NCBI RefSeq assembly: GCF_009647605.1
Contig: NZ_WJIF01000010.1
Coordinates: 31,348-95,347 of the forward strand
Length of the DNA: 64,000 bases
Direction of reading: 5' to 3'
Origin: Agromyces agglutinans
Lineage (GTDB): Bacteria > Actinomycetota > Actinomycetes > Actinomycetales > Microbacteriaceae
In this document: in pieces, positions 39,750 to 47,920 of the stretch
How positions within the stretch are numbered: position 1 is the stretch's first letter
How the letters are laid out: each line of letters starts with the position of its first letter
Made by a program: the position numbers and the translations under genes
The notes under the pieces: generated by a model
Databases searched by the model: none
The model's input: only the letters and a program-made list of their open reading frames with translations
What the model was told of the DNA's origin: nothing

Positions 39750-40790
39750 TCAGCCGACCGGCGCCGCCGTGCTCGCCCGCACCACGAGGTGGGTCGCGAG
39801 GTCCATGCGCGGCGTCGGCGCCGGGTGGTCGTGCGGCTCCGCGGCCAGGCGCAGCGCGAGCCGCACGGCCTCCTCGCCCATGCGCCGCAGCGGCTGGTGC
39901 ACGGTCGTCAGCGGCGGGTTCATCCACCGGCTGATCGGCACGTCGTCGTAGCCGACGATCGAGAGTTCGTCGGGCACCGAAAGCCCGGCGGCCCGGGCGG
40001 CATCCATGACGCCGAGCGCCTGCAGGTCGCTGCCCGCGAAGATGGCGGTCGGCCGCTCGCCGGCCGGCAGCGCGAGCAGGCCGCTCGCGTGGTCGCGGCC
40101 GCCCGTGACGTGGAAGTCACCGAAGCGGATCCACGCGGGGTCGATCGGCAGCCCTGCGCTGTTCATCGCCGACCGGTACCCGTCGATGCGCGCGAGCGAG
40201 CACATCATGTCGTCGGGCCCCGTGATCGCCGCGATGCGGCGGTGGCCGAGCTCGATGAGGTGCCGGGTCGCGGCGAGCCCGCCCGACCAGTTCGCCGACC
40301 CCACGCTCGGCACCTCGGGCGACGGGTCACCGGCCGGGTCGATGATCACGAACGGGATGCTCCGCGTGCGCAGCTGCTCGCGGTACTCGGGTGCGAGCTC
40401 CGAGAAGACGAGCACGACGCCGACCGGGCGGCGGCGGATGACGCCGTCGATCCAGTCGGGACCGGGCGCGTGCCGACTGCCGCTCACGGTGAGGACGACG
40501 CTCAGCCCGTGCTCCTTCGCGACCGACTCCACGCCGCCGATGAGCTCCATCGACCAGATCGCGTCGAGTTCGTGGAAGACCAGCTCGATGAGGTCCGCGT
40601 GGGTCTCCGACCTGCCGGCGCCGCGACGCACGTACCCGCTGCGCTGCAGCAGGGCCTCGACGCGCGAACGGGTGCCGGGTGAGACATCCGACCGCCCGTT
40701 CAGCACCTTCGAGATCGTCGAGAGCGAGACACCCGCCTCATCCGCGATCTCGGCGAGGGTGACGCGCTCCGCGGAGACATCCATTGACAT
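39750..40790 (-). CDS. LacI-family regulator (xylan/xylose module)
   Basis: A 346-residue regulator: VTLAEIADEAGVSLSTISKVLNGRSDV at the N-terminus, core motifs AIFAGSDLQALGVMDAARAAG and IVGYDDVPISRWMNPPLTTV. It is divergent from xylA, 113 bp away, and convergent with the xylanase gene, so either may be its target. The start is taken at the ATG seven bases after TAGGAT (leaderless); ATGs three codons upstream and two codons downstream are alternatives. Confidence 0.87.
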   Translation of the reverse strand: MSMDVSAERVTLAEIADEAGVSLSTISKVLNGRSDVSPGTRSRVEALLQRSGYVRRGAGRSETHADLIELVFHELDAIWSMELIGGVESVAKEHGLSVVLTVSGSRHAPGPDWIDGVIRRRPVGVVLVFSELAPEYREQLRTRSIPFVIIDPAGDPSPEVPSVGSANWSGGLAATRHLIELGHRRIAAITGPDDMMCSLARIDGYRSAMNSAGLPIDPAWIRFGDFHVTGGRDHASGLLALPAGERPTAIFAGSDLQALGVMDAARAAGLSVPDELSIVGYDDVPISRWMNPPLTTVHQPLRRMGEEAVRLALRLAAEPHDHPAPTPRMDLATHLVVRASTAAPVG

Positions 40791-40797
40791 GTTTCGC

Positions 40798-40803
40798 ATC
40801 CTA
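40798..40803 (-). promoter_or_regulatory. -10 box of the LacI-type gene (leaderless)
   Basis: TAGGAT on the minus strand is seven bases before the chosen ATG. CTCGAAAGTT just upstream also occurs, inverted, near the importer promoter at 29.5 kb. Confidence 0.45.
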
Positions 40804-40829
40804 GTCTCGAAAGTTGCGGGCCGATTCAC

Positions 40830-40871
40830 TTGCACCGGCGCGTCCGGACGATTATGTTTATGTTGCCAACA
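40830..40871 (+). promoter_or_regulatory. xylA promoter with palindromic operator
   Basis: TTGCAC (40830-40835) and TATGTT (40853-40858) are 17 bp apart. The odd palindrome TGTTGCCAACA (40861-40871) covers the transcription start. TTTATGTTGCCAACAAAT resembles known XylR operators built on TTTGTT/AACAAA half-sites, so the ROK protein is the likely ligand. Confidence 0.75.
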
Positions 40872-40903
40872 AATCATCGATGACGCTGAAAGGCGGATCA
40901 CCC

Positions 40904-42097
40904 ATGGCCAGCGCGCCCACCCGCGACGACAAGTTCTCCTTCGGCCTCTGGACGGTCGGCTACAACGGCACCGACCCGTTCGGCGGACCGACCCGCAAGC
41001 CGCTCGACGTCGTGCACGTCGTCGAGAAGCTCGCCGAGCTCGGCGCCTACGGCCTCACGTTCCACGACGACGACCTCTTCGCCTTCGGCTCGAGCGATGC
41101 CGAGCGCCAGACGCAGATCGACCGCCTGAAGGGCGCGCTCGCCGATACGGGCCTCATCGTGCCGATGGTGACGACCAACCTCTTCAGCGCCCCCGTGTTC
41201 AAGGACGGCGGCTTCACGGCCAACGACCGCGACGTGCGCCGCTACGCGCTGCGCAAGGTGTTCCGCCAGCTCGACCTCGGCGCCGAGCTCGGCGCGAAGA
41301 CCTTCGTCATGTGGGGCGGCCGCGAGGGCGCTGAGTACGACTCGGCGAAGGACATCCGCCAGGCGCTCGAGCGCTACCGCGAGGCCGTCAACCTGCTGGG
41401 CGACTACGTCACCGACCGGGGCTACGACATCCGGTTCGCCATCGAGCCCAAGCCCAACGAGCCCCGCGGCGACATCCTGCTGCCGACGCTCGGCCACGCG
41501 ATCGCGTTCATCGACTCGCTCGAGCGCCCCGAACTCGTCGGCCTCAACCCCGAGGTCGGCCACGAGCAGATGGCGGGCCTCAACTTCGCCGCGGGCATCG
41601 CGCAGGCGCTGTTCCACGGCAAGCTCTTCCACATCGACCTCAACGGCCAGCGCGGCATCAAGTACGACCAGGACCTCGTGTTCGGCCACGGCGACCTGCA
41701 CAACGCGTTCGCCCTCGTCGACCTCCTCGAGAACGGCGGCCCCGGCGGCGTGCCCGCCTACGACGGCCCGCGCCACTTCGACTACAAGCCCTCGCGCACC
41801 GAAGACGAGCGGGGCGTGTGGGAGTCCGCCGCCGCCAACATGCGCACCTACCTGCTGCTCAAGGAGCGCGCCGCGGCCTTCCGCGCCGACCCCGAGGTGC
41901 AGGAGGCGCTCGAGGCGGCCAAGGTGCACGAGCTCGCGACGCCCACCCTGAACGAGGGCGAGACGTACGACGAGTTCCTCGCCGACCGGTCGGCCTACGA
42001 GGACTTCGACGCCGACGCCTACCTCGGCGGCAAGGGCGGCGGCTTCGTGCGCCTGCAGCAGCTGGCGACCGAGCACCTGCTCGGCGCGCGCGGCTGA
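40904..42097 (+). CDS. xylA: Xylose isomerase
   Basis: Converts D-xylose to D-xylulose with two divalent metals. The 397-residue length and wording match the short, actinobacterial (class I) type: [17 protein letters not shown] at the start, the catalytic His in [34 protein letters not shown] and [14 protein letters not shown] with the metal-binding glutamate. GAAAGGCGG lies seven bases before the ATG. The xylB gene follows after 149 bp. Confidence 0.97.
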   Translation: MASAPTRDDKFSFGLWTVGYNGTDPFGGPTRKPLDVVHVVEKLAELGAYGLTFHDDDLFAFGSSDAERQTQIDRLKGALADTGLIVPMVTTNLFSAPVFKDGGFTANDRDVRRYALRKVFRQLDLGAELGAKTFVMWGGREGAEYDSAKDIRQALERYREAVNLLGDYVTDRGYDIRFAIEPKPNEPRGDILLPTLGHAIAFIDSLERPELVGLNPEVGHEQMAGLNFAAGIAQALFHGKLFHIDLNGQRGIKYDQDLVFGHGDLHNAFALVDLLENGGPGGVPAYDGPRHFDYKPSRTEDERGVWESAAANMRTYLLLKERAAAFRADPEVQEALEAAKVHELATPTLNEGETYDEFLADRSAYEDFDADAYLGGKGGGFVRLQQLATEHLLGARG

Positions 42098-42167
42098 CCC
42101 TCACCCATCACCCCCACCCGCTCTGCGCCCGGCCACCTCTCGCCGCTGCGCCCCTTGTCCGTGGTCT

Positions 42168-42186
42168 GCGCCAGTTCGACTGGCGC
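42168..42186 (+). other. Hairpin between xylA and xylB
   Basis: GCGCCAGT and ACTGGCGC form a perfect 8-bp stem with loop TCG in the 149-bp gap. Outer GTCCG and CGGAC could extend it. It may lower xylB expression relative to xylA. Confidence 0.45.
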
Positions 42187-42246
42187 GGACGGCGCGGAAG
42201 TGGCGCAACGGAGGGGCGGAACGCGGGGAGACCGAAAGGATTGCCC

Positions 42247-43677
42247 ATGACCCTCGTCGCCGGCGTCGACTCGTCGACGCAGTCCTGCAAGGTCGTGATC
42301 CGGGATGCCTCGACCGGCGCGCTCGTGCGCACCGGGCGGGCCGCCCACCCCGACGGCACCGAGGTCGACCCGCAGGCGTGGTGGGTCGCCCTGAACGACG
42401 CGATCGCCGACGCCGGCGGCCTCGACGACGTCGCCGCGATCTCCATCGCCGGGCAGCAGCACGGCATGGTCGTGCTCGACGCCGAGGGCCGGGTCATCCG
42501 CCCCGCCCTGCTCTGGAACGACACGCGGTCGGCGCAGGCCGCCCGCGACCTGGCCGACGAGGTCGGCGCCGACGAGTACGCGCGGCGCACGGGCGTCGTG
42601 CCCGTCGCGTCGTTCACCGCGTCGAAGCTGCGCTGGCTGCGCGACGCCGAGCCCGAGCACGCGCAGCGCGTGGCCGCCGTGGCCCTCCCCCACGACTGGC
42701 TCACGTGGCGGCTGCGCGGCTACGGTCCGGCGGGCGAGGCGGATGCCCCGCTCGGTCCCGTGCTCGACGCACTCGCGACTGACCGCTCGGATGCCTCGGG
42801 CACCGCGTACTGGGGCGTTGACGGCTACGACCGCGACCTGCTGGAGCGCGCGCTCGGGCACGACGCGATCCTGCCGCGCGTCTTCGGGCCCGCCGAGCGG
42901 GTCGGCGAGACGCCGACGGGCATCGTCGTCGGAGCCGGCGCGGGCGACAACGCCGGCGCGGCGCTCGGGCTCGATGCCGCGCCGGGCGATGTGGTGGTGT
43001 CGATCGGCACGTCGGGCACGGTGTTCGCGGTGACGGGGCATCCGATCGAGGATGCCTCGGGCACGGTCGCCGGATTCGCCGACGCGACCGGAGCGTGGCT
43101 GCCGCTCATCGCCACGCTGAACGCCGCGCGCGTGCTGGATGCCACGGCGAACCTGCTCGGCGTCGATCACGACGCACTCGGCGCCCTCGCGCTCGAGGCC
43201 GAGCCCGGGGCATCCGGCCTCGTGCTCGTGCCGTACTTCGAGGGCGAGCGCACGCCGAACCTGCCCGATGCGACCGCGTCGCTGCACGGCATGTCGCTCG
43301 CGTCGACGACGCGGCCGAACCTCGCGCGGGCCGCGGTCGAGGGCCTCGTCTGCGGCCTCGCCGACGGACTCGACGCCGTGCGCGGCCAGGGCGTCGAGGC
43401 GATCCGGGTACTGCTCATCGGCGGTGCCGCGCAGAACCCGGCGGTGCGGCAGGTCGCGGCGCAGGTGTTCGACGTGCCCGTCGCGGTGCCGGCACCGGGC
43501 GAGTACGTCGCCGACGGCGCGGCGCGGCAGGCCGCGTGGGCGCTGGGCGGCGAACGTCCGTCGTGGCCGGTCGAGCTCGTCGCCGAGCTCGCGCCCGAGC
43601 CGCAGCCGCACGTGCGCGCGGCGTACCGCGCGGCGGCTGGCGCGGCCGCGGCTGGTGCGGCCGCGCAGCTCGGCTGA
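42247..43677 (+). CDS. xylB: Xylulokinase
   Basis: Phosphorylates D-xylulose to xylulose 5-phosphate. It is a 476-residue FGGY kinase: N-terminal [30 protein letters not shown], the catalytic [13 protein letters not shown] and the C-terminal [23 protein letters not shown] for ATP binding. The C-terminal tail is alanine-rich ([14 protein letters not shown]). SD GAAAGGA before the ATG. It completes the XylA/XylB route into the pentose phosphate pathway. Confidence 0.95.
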   Translation: MTLVAGVDSSTQSCKVVIRDASTGALVRTGRAAHPDGTEVDPQAWWVALNDAIADAGGLDDVAAISIAGQQHGMVVLDAEGRVIRPALLWNDTRSAQAARDLADEVGADEYARRTGVVPVASFTASKLRWLRDAEPEHAQRVAAVALPHDWLTWRLRGYGPAGEADAPLGPVLDALATDRSDASGTAYWGVDGYDRDLLERALGHDAILPRVFGPAERVGETPTGIVVGAGAGDNAGAALGLDAAPGDVVVSIGTSGTVFAVTGHPIEDASGTVAGFADATGAWLPLIATLNAARVLDATANLLGVDHDALGALALEAEPGASGLVLVPYFEGERTPNLPDATASLHGMSLASTTRPNLARAAVEGLVCGLADGLDAVRGQGVEAIRVLLIGGAAQNPAVRQVAAQVFDVPVAVPAPGEYVADGAARQAAWALGGERPSWPVELVAELAPEPQPHVRAAYRAAAGAAAAGAAAQLG

Positions 43678-43754
43678 CGCGAGGTCGAGGCCGGGCGGGG
43701 CCGTCGGCGAGTGTGGAGCTCGCCGACGGCACCGCCCTCGACCCGGGGCCCGGC

Positions 43755-44786
43755 TCAGCGCGCGGCGGCCGCCAGTGCGTTCAGCAGGGCGGCGCCGGTG
43801 CGCGCATCCGAGACGGTCACGACGAGTGGTGCGGCATCCCGGCGCTGCACCTCGATGCCGGGTCCGCCGCGCATGATGATGCCGCGCCGCCCGCGGAGGT
43901 CGTACCGGAACCCCCAGCCGCCGAACTCACCGGGCAGCACCTCGACATCCGATGCCGAGACCACGTCGGCCAGCGGCACCTGCGTGAGCCGGAGTCCCAG
44001 CAGGGTGCGCGCGGTGAGGCCGCGCCGGTCGACGGTCACCCGGACGCCGGTCGTCGTCGCCAGCAGCGCCACGACCACGAGCAGGCTCCCCCAGAGCCAC
44101 CAGGCCGACGGGGCCATGACGATCGGGACGATGAGGCACGCGCCCGCGAGCCCGATGATCGCGAACACGATCCACGGCGCGGTAGCCGAGGCGGTCCAGA
44201 CGGCGCGTTCGCCGGGCGCGAGGTCGAGCGCGGGCGTCGCGGCCGACGGCTCGGGCCGGTCGGGCGCGGGCAGCGCCTGCCAGGTGATCCACCCGGCGAG
44301 CACGCCGAGCAGGATGCCGGCGCCGACGGCGACCGGCGCCGTCCAGCCCGCCGGTTCGGCGCCGTCGAGTTGCGCGCCGGTGAGCACGAGCACCACGACG
44401 GCGATCAGGATGCTCACGGCCGGTGCGACGGCGGCGGTCGGCCGCACCTGGGCGAGCAGCCGGACCCGCGCACCGTCGGCCGGTCGCAGCATCGCTCGCC
44501 GGCCGGCGAAGGTCGCGAGCGCGATGCTCGCGGCGACCGCGAGCGAGAGCACGAGGTACCCGAGCACCGAGCGGGTCGGGGTGGTCCACCGGTCGGGTTC
44601 ACCCGCGACCCCGAAGTGGACGGCGACCTCCTCGGGCAGCCGCGGGATCCAGAGGAGCTGGATCGCCGTCGCGACGGCGATGACCGCGAGCGGCAACCAC
44701 ACGACGACGGCCCACAGGACGCGGCGGTCTCGACGTTCCTGCGCGGCGGCCGGGCACTCGGGCGCTCCAAGGTTCGGGTCGGTCAT
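43755..44786 (-). CDS. DUF1648-type membrane protein with PH-like C-terminus
   Basis: A 343-residue membrane protein. Near the start, PRLPEEVAVHFGVAGEPDRW is the DUF1648 signature between the first two helices. Six or so membrane segments follow; the C-terminal ~100 residues (VRVTVDRRGLTARTLLGLRLTQVPLADVVSA) look like a short PH-like soluble domain. It overlaps the GntR-type gene by ATGA, a pairing that is common in Gram-positives, where the regulator controls a membrane stress or transport function. Function unknown. Confidence 0.82.
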   Translation of the reverse strand: MTDPNLGAPECPAAAQERRDRRVLWAVVVWLPLAVIAVATAIQLLWIPRLPEEVAVHFGVAGEPDRWTTPTRSVLGYLVLSLAVAASIALATFAGRRAMLRPADGARVRLLAQVRPTAAVAPAVSILIAVVVLVLTGAQLDGAEPAGWTAPVAVGAGILLGVLAGWITWQALPAPDRPEPSAATPALDLAPGERAVWTASATAPWIVFAIIGLAGACLIVPIVMAPSAWWLWGSLLVVVALLATTTGVRVTVDRRGLTARTLLGLRLTQVPLADVVSASDVEVLPGEFGGWGFRYDLRGRRGIIMRGGPGIEVQRRDAAPLVVTVSDARTGAALLNALAAAAR

Positions 44787-45136
44787 CGGTCGAACTCCTC
44801 TCGGATGACGGCGTGCACGGCTTCGGCGCCGAGCCCGCGCTCGCGCGCGGCGGCGACGAGGCTCGCAGCCAGGTGGCGGACCGCGTCGAGGTCGTCGGGC
44901 TCGACGGCCACGACCGCGCCCCGTCCGCGACGGAGCTCGATGAGCCCCTCGTCGCGAAGGGTCTGGTAGGCGTGCAGCACGGTGTGCTGGTTCACCTCGA
45001 GCGAGTCGGCCAGGTCGCGCGCCGACGGCAGGCGCTCGCCGGCGGTCACTCGCCCGCGAATCACCTCCGAGCGGATGGCGCGCACGAGTTGCTCGAAGAG
45101 CGGCGTGCCCGAGGCGGGGTCGATGCGGATGATCAC
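44783..45136 (-). CDS. GntR-family regulator, YtrA subfamily
   Basis: A 117-residue short GntR regulator: FEQLVRAIRSEVIRGRVTAGERLPSARDLADSLEVNQHTVLHAYQTLRDEGLIELRRGRG is spread over residues 13-73, followed by a ~40-residue dimerisation tail typical of the YtrA group. It is coupled to the DUF1648 gene. An AT-rich inverted repeat lies 11 bp upstream and is the likely operator. Confidence 0.9.
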   Translation of the reverse strand: MIIRIDPASGTPLFEQLVRAIRSEVIRGRVTAGERLPSARDLADSLEVNQHTVLHAYQTLRDEGLIELRRGRGAVVAVEPDDLDAVRHLAASLVAAARERGLGAEAVHAVIREEFDR

Positions 45137-45146
45137 GCGTCCATTA

Positions 45147-45164
45147 TTCTAATTATCACTAGAA
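45147..45164 (-). promoter_or_regulatory. Inverted repeat at the GntR promoter
   Basis: TTCTA-N8-TAGAA in an unusually AT-rich 30-bp patch. On the minus strand TAGAAT can serve as -10. It lies between the divergent GntR-type and SDR genes. Confidence 0.6.
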
Positions 45165-45258
45165 CAATGCAAATTGCGGGCTCCTGTCGCGAGGGAACTC
45201 GCGGACCCGTGCGCGAGGATGAAGAGCGACTCGCGGATCATCCAGGAGGGGGCCATCG

Positions 45259-46020
45259 ATGGTGAACGCACTCGTGACCGGCGGATCGCGCGGCATCGGC
45301 AGGGCGATCGCGCAGGCGCTCGCGGCTCGAGGCGATCGCGTCGCGGTGCACTACGGCTCCGATCGCGCAGCGGCCGAAGCGACGATGCTCGACCTCGACG
45401 GCGCGGGGCACGCCGTCGTGCCGGGGGATCTGCGCGATCCCGAGGCCGCCGCGCAGATCGTGGACACCGCCGTCTCGGCGCTGGGCGCGATCGACGTCCT
45501 CGTCAACAACGCCGCCATCGCGCCGAGCGACGAGGCATCGCACCGCGTCGACGAGACGTCGTACGACACCTGGCGACGCACCTGGCGCCGGATGATCGAC
45601 GTCGACCTGATCGCCGCCGCCGACCTGACGTTCCTCGTCGCGCAGCACCTCATCGCCCGCGGTGCACCCGGTGCGATCGTCAACGTGGGCTCCCGGGGCG
45701 CGTTCCGCGGCGAGCCCGACTTCCCGGCGTACGGCGCCGCGAAGGCGGGACTGCACGCCTTCGGCCAGTCGATGGCCGTGGCGCTCGCGCCCCACGGCAT
45801 CTCGGTGGCCTCGATCGCGCCGGGCTTCATCAGCTCCGAGCGCCAGGCCGCGAAGCTCGCGGGCGACGAGGGCGACGCACTGCGCGCGCAGAGCCCGTTC
45901 GGCCGGGTCGGCACGCCCGAGGAGGTCGCGCAGGCCGTCGTCTACCTCAGCTCCCCCGGTGCGGTGTGGGCCTCGGGCGCGATCCTCGACCTGAACGGCG
46001 CCTCGCACCTGCGGACGTGA
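45259..46020 (+). CDS. Short-chain dehydrogenase/reductase
   Basis: A 253-residue classical SDR. The NAD(P) motif TGGSRGIG is at 8-15, NNAA near 90, the catalytic serine in NVGSRGAF and the YxxxK pair in AYGAAKAG. The C-terminal VYLSSPGAVWASGAILDLNGA is standard. AGGAGG precedes the ATG. An insertion before the NNAA-linked helix (SDEASHRVDETSYDTWRRTW) shows the substrate loop; the substrate is unknown. It is convergent with the glycerate kinase gene, three bases away. Confidence 0.9.
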   Translation: MVNALVTGGSRGIGRAIAQALAARGDRVAVHYGSDRAAAEATMLDLDGAGHAVVPGDLRDPEAAAQIVDTAVSALGAIDVLVNNAAIAPSDEASHRVDETSYDTWRRTWRRMIDVDLIAAADLTFLVAQHLIARGAPGAIVNVGSRGAFRGEPDFPAYGAAKAGLHAFGQSMAVALAPHGISVASIAPGFISSERQAAKLAGDEGDALRAQSPFGRVGTPEEVAQAVVYLSSPGAVWASGAILDLNGASHLRT

Positions 46021-46023
46021 GGT

Positions 46024-47151
46024 TCAGCGGCCCGCCGCGAGCGCGGCGCCCGCGGCCTCGAGCCACCGCAGCGGCTCGCGCATGGCGGCCTCCGGCGATC
46101 CGGCGAGTTCGCTGAGCGATGCGGATGCCGCGAACGCCGAGGCATCCGCCGTGATCGCGCCCGCGACGAGCGCGACGGGCACGCCGGCCGCGGCGGCGCG
46201 TGCCGCGACCTCGCTCGGCACCTTGCCCGCGGCCGACTGGCCGTCGAAGCGGCCCTCTCCCGTGACGACCAGGTCGGCGCCGGCGAGCGCGTCGGCGAGT
46301 CCGATCGCGTCGGCGACCGCTCCGGCGCCGCCGGCCATCTCGGCGCCCCAGGCGAGCAGGCCGAAGCCGGTGCCGCCCGCCGCTCCGGCGCCCGCCGCCG
46401 CGGCGAGTCCGGCGCCGCCGGGCATCGCGTGCGCGAGGCGCGCGAGGTTCGCCGCGAGCTGGTCGACCTGCTCGGGGGTCGCACCCTTCTGCGGCCCGAA
46501 GACCGCCGCCGCACCCGCCGAGCCGAGCAGCGGGTTCGTCACGTCGGAGAGGATGCGCGCGCCGCCGGCCGGCAGTGGCCTGAGCCCCGACAGGTCGACC
46601 CGCGCGAGCGCTTCGAGCCCGCGTCCGCCCGCCCCGGCCGGGTGCGCGCCCGCGTCGGTGAACCGGGCGCCGAGCGCTGTGAGCGCGCCGACGCCGCCGT
46701 CGGTCGACGAGCTGCCGCCGATCGCGAGCAGCAGGCCGACCGCCCCGCCGTCGAGCGCCGCGGCGATCGCCTGCCCGAACCCGATCGTGTGCGCGTCGAG
46801 GGGGCGAAGCGGGTCGAGCAGCGTGATGCCGCTCGCGAGCGCGAGCTCGACGACGGCCGTGCCGTCCGGCAGGCGCAGCCAGCACGCCTCGACCGGTCGG
46901 TCGTCGGGGCCCTGCACGGTCACCGGCACCCGTTCGGCGCCGGGCACGGCCGCGGCGAACGCGTCGAGCGTGCCCTCGCCGCCGTCGGCCATGGGCACGC
47001 CCACGACCTCGTCGTGGGGCCGCACCGAGCGCCAGCCGCGCGCGAGGGCGTCGGCCGCCTCGGCGGCGGTCGCGGTGCCCTTGAACGAGTCGGGTGCGAG
47101 CACGATACGGGCCGGTCGCCCGGCGGGCGCCCCGCGCGCCTCGCGGCTCAC
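46024..47151 (-). CDS. Glycerate kinase, GarK/GlxK family
   Basis: Phosphorylates D-glycerate. A 375-residue protein with the family opening IVLAPDSFKGTATAAEAADALARG, PMADGGEGTLDAF, LLAIGGSSSTDGGVGAL and NPLLGSAGAAAVFGPQKGAT, and the closing DLVVTGEGRFDGQSAAGK. GTG is chosen because it overlaps the ThuA stop (GTGA). Last gene of the LacI-GH42-ThuA operon, an unusual place for it. Confidence 0.92.
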   Translation of the reverse strand: MSREARGAPAGRPARIVLAPDSFKGTATAAEAADALARGWRSVRPHDEVVGVPMADGGEGTLDAFAAAVPGAERVPVTVQGPDDRPVEACWLRLPDGTAVVELALASGITLLDPLRPLDAHTIGFGQAIAAALDGGAVGLLLAIGGSSSTDGGVGALTALGARFTDAGAHPAGAGGRGLEALARVDLSGLRPLPAGGARILSDVTNPLLGSAGAAAVFGPQKGATPEQVDQLAANLARLAHAMPGGAGLAAAAGAGAAGGTGFGLLAWGAEMAGGAGAVADAIGLADALAGADLVVTGEGRFDGQSAAGKVPSEVAARAAAAGVPVALVAGAITADASAFAASASLSELAGSPEAAMREPLRWLEAAGAALAAGR

Positions 47152-47879
47152 GCGGGGAATCCGGCGTCGGCGAGGCCGTGCCCGGCGCTCGGCGCCGGCA
47201 CCTGCGCGAGCCAGCGCAACGCGCGGTGCAGCAGGTCGCGGTTCGCGGCCGAGTCGTAGGAGCGCGCGTCGTGGCCGAGCCCCGAGTACACGAGGCGCGA
47301 ACGCCCGAGCTCGCGCGCCCAGACGAGCGGGTGGCGGATGCCGCCCTCCTCGTGCTCGGCGATCGGCTCGATGACCCCCGTGAGCGGCAGGTCGGTGTAG
47401 CGCTCGTCGAGCACCCTGAAGTCCTCGAGCCCGTCGGCGATCCGGTGGTTGCCGACGACGTGCACGTGCGCCTCGCCGAACTCGGGGTGCCACGAGTGCC
47501 CCGCGATCCAGCGGCCGCCGAGGGCCTCGCCGTAGGCGGGCAGCTCCCGCAGCGTCGAGGCGGCGGAGTGCACGGCGAGGATGCCGACGCCGCGTTCGAG
47601 CGCGGCGTCGAAGGCGTCGGCGGCGCGCGCGACGAGCTCGGCCGCCGGCTCGCCGGGGTCGGGCGCGCCCTCGGGCAGCGGCCCCTCGGGGTCGCCGGCA
47701 TTGACGATCACCACGCGCACGCCGTCGGCGAGGTCGGCGAGCCCGCGCAGCGGGTCCAGCACGATCTCGACGTCGAAGCCGGCCGCACGCGCGATGCCGG
47801 CGAGCTCGGCGCTCGTCTCGGGGTACGGATGCCACGGGTCGGCCGTGCAGCCGGACCCGCTCAGGATGACCGCTCGCAT
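47148..47879 (-). CDS. ThuA-like (trehalose-utilisation/glutamine amidotransferase-fold) protein
   Basis: A 243-residue ThuA-domain protein. Visible are ILAVHSAASTLRELPAYGEALGGRWIAGHSWHP, then HRIADGLEDFRVLDERYTDL and the closing SRLVYSGLGHDARSY. The family has a class I amidotransferase-like fold without the nucleophile cysteine; it is linked to disaccharide and keto-sugar metabolism. AGGAGGAG precedes the ATG. It sits 41 bp after GH42 and is coupled to glycerate kinase. Confidence 0.87.
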   Translation of the reverse strand: MRAVILSGSGCTADPWHPYPETSAELAGIARAAGFDVEIVLDPLRGLADLADGVRVVIVNAGDPEGPLPEGAPDPGEPAAELVARAADAFDAALERGVGILAVHSAASTLRELPAYGEALGGRWIAGHSWHPEFGEAHVHVVGNHRIADGLEDFRVLDERYTDLPLTGVIEPIAEHEEGGIRHPLVWARELGRSRLVYSGLGHDARSYDSAANRDLLHRALRWLAQVPAPSAGHGLADAGFPA

Positions 47880-47920
47880 GGCTCCTCCTTCAGTCGTCGC
47901 GTGCATCGTATCGCCGGCGC

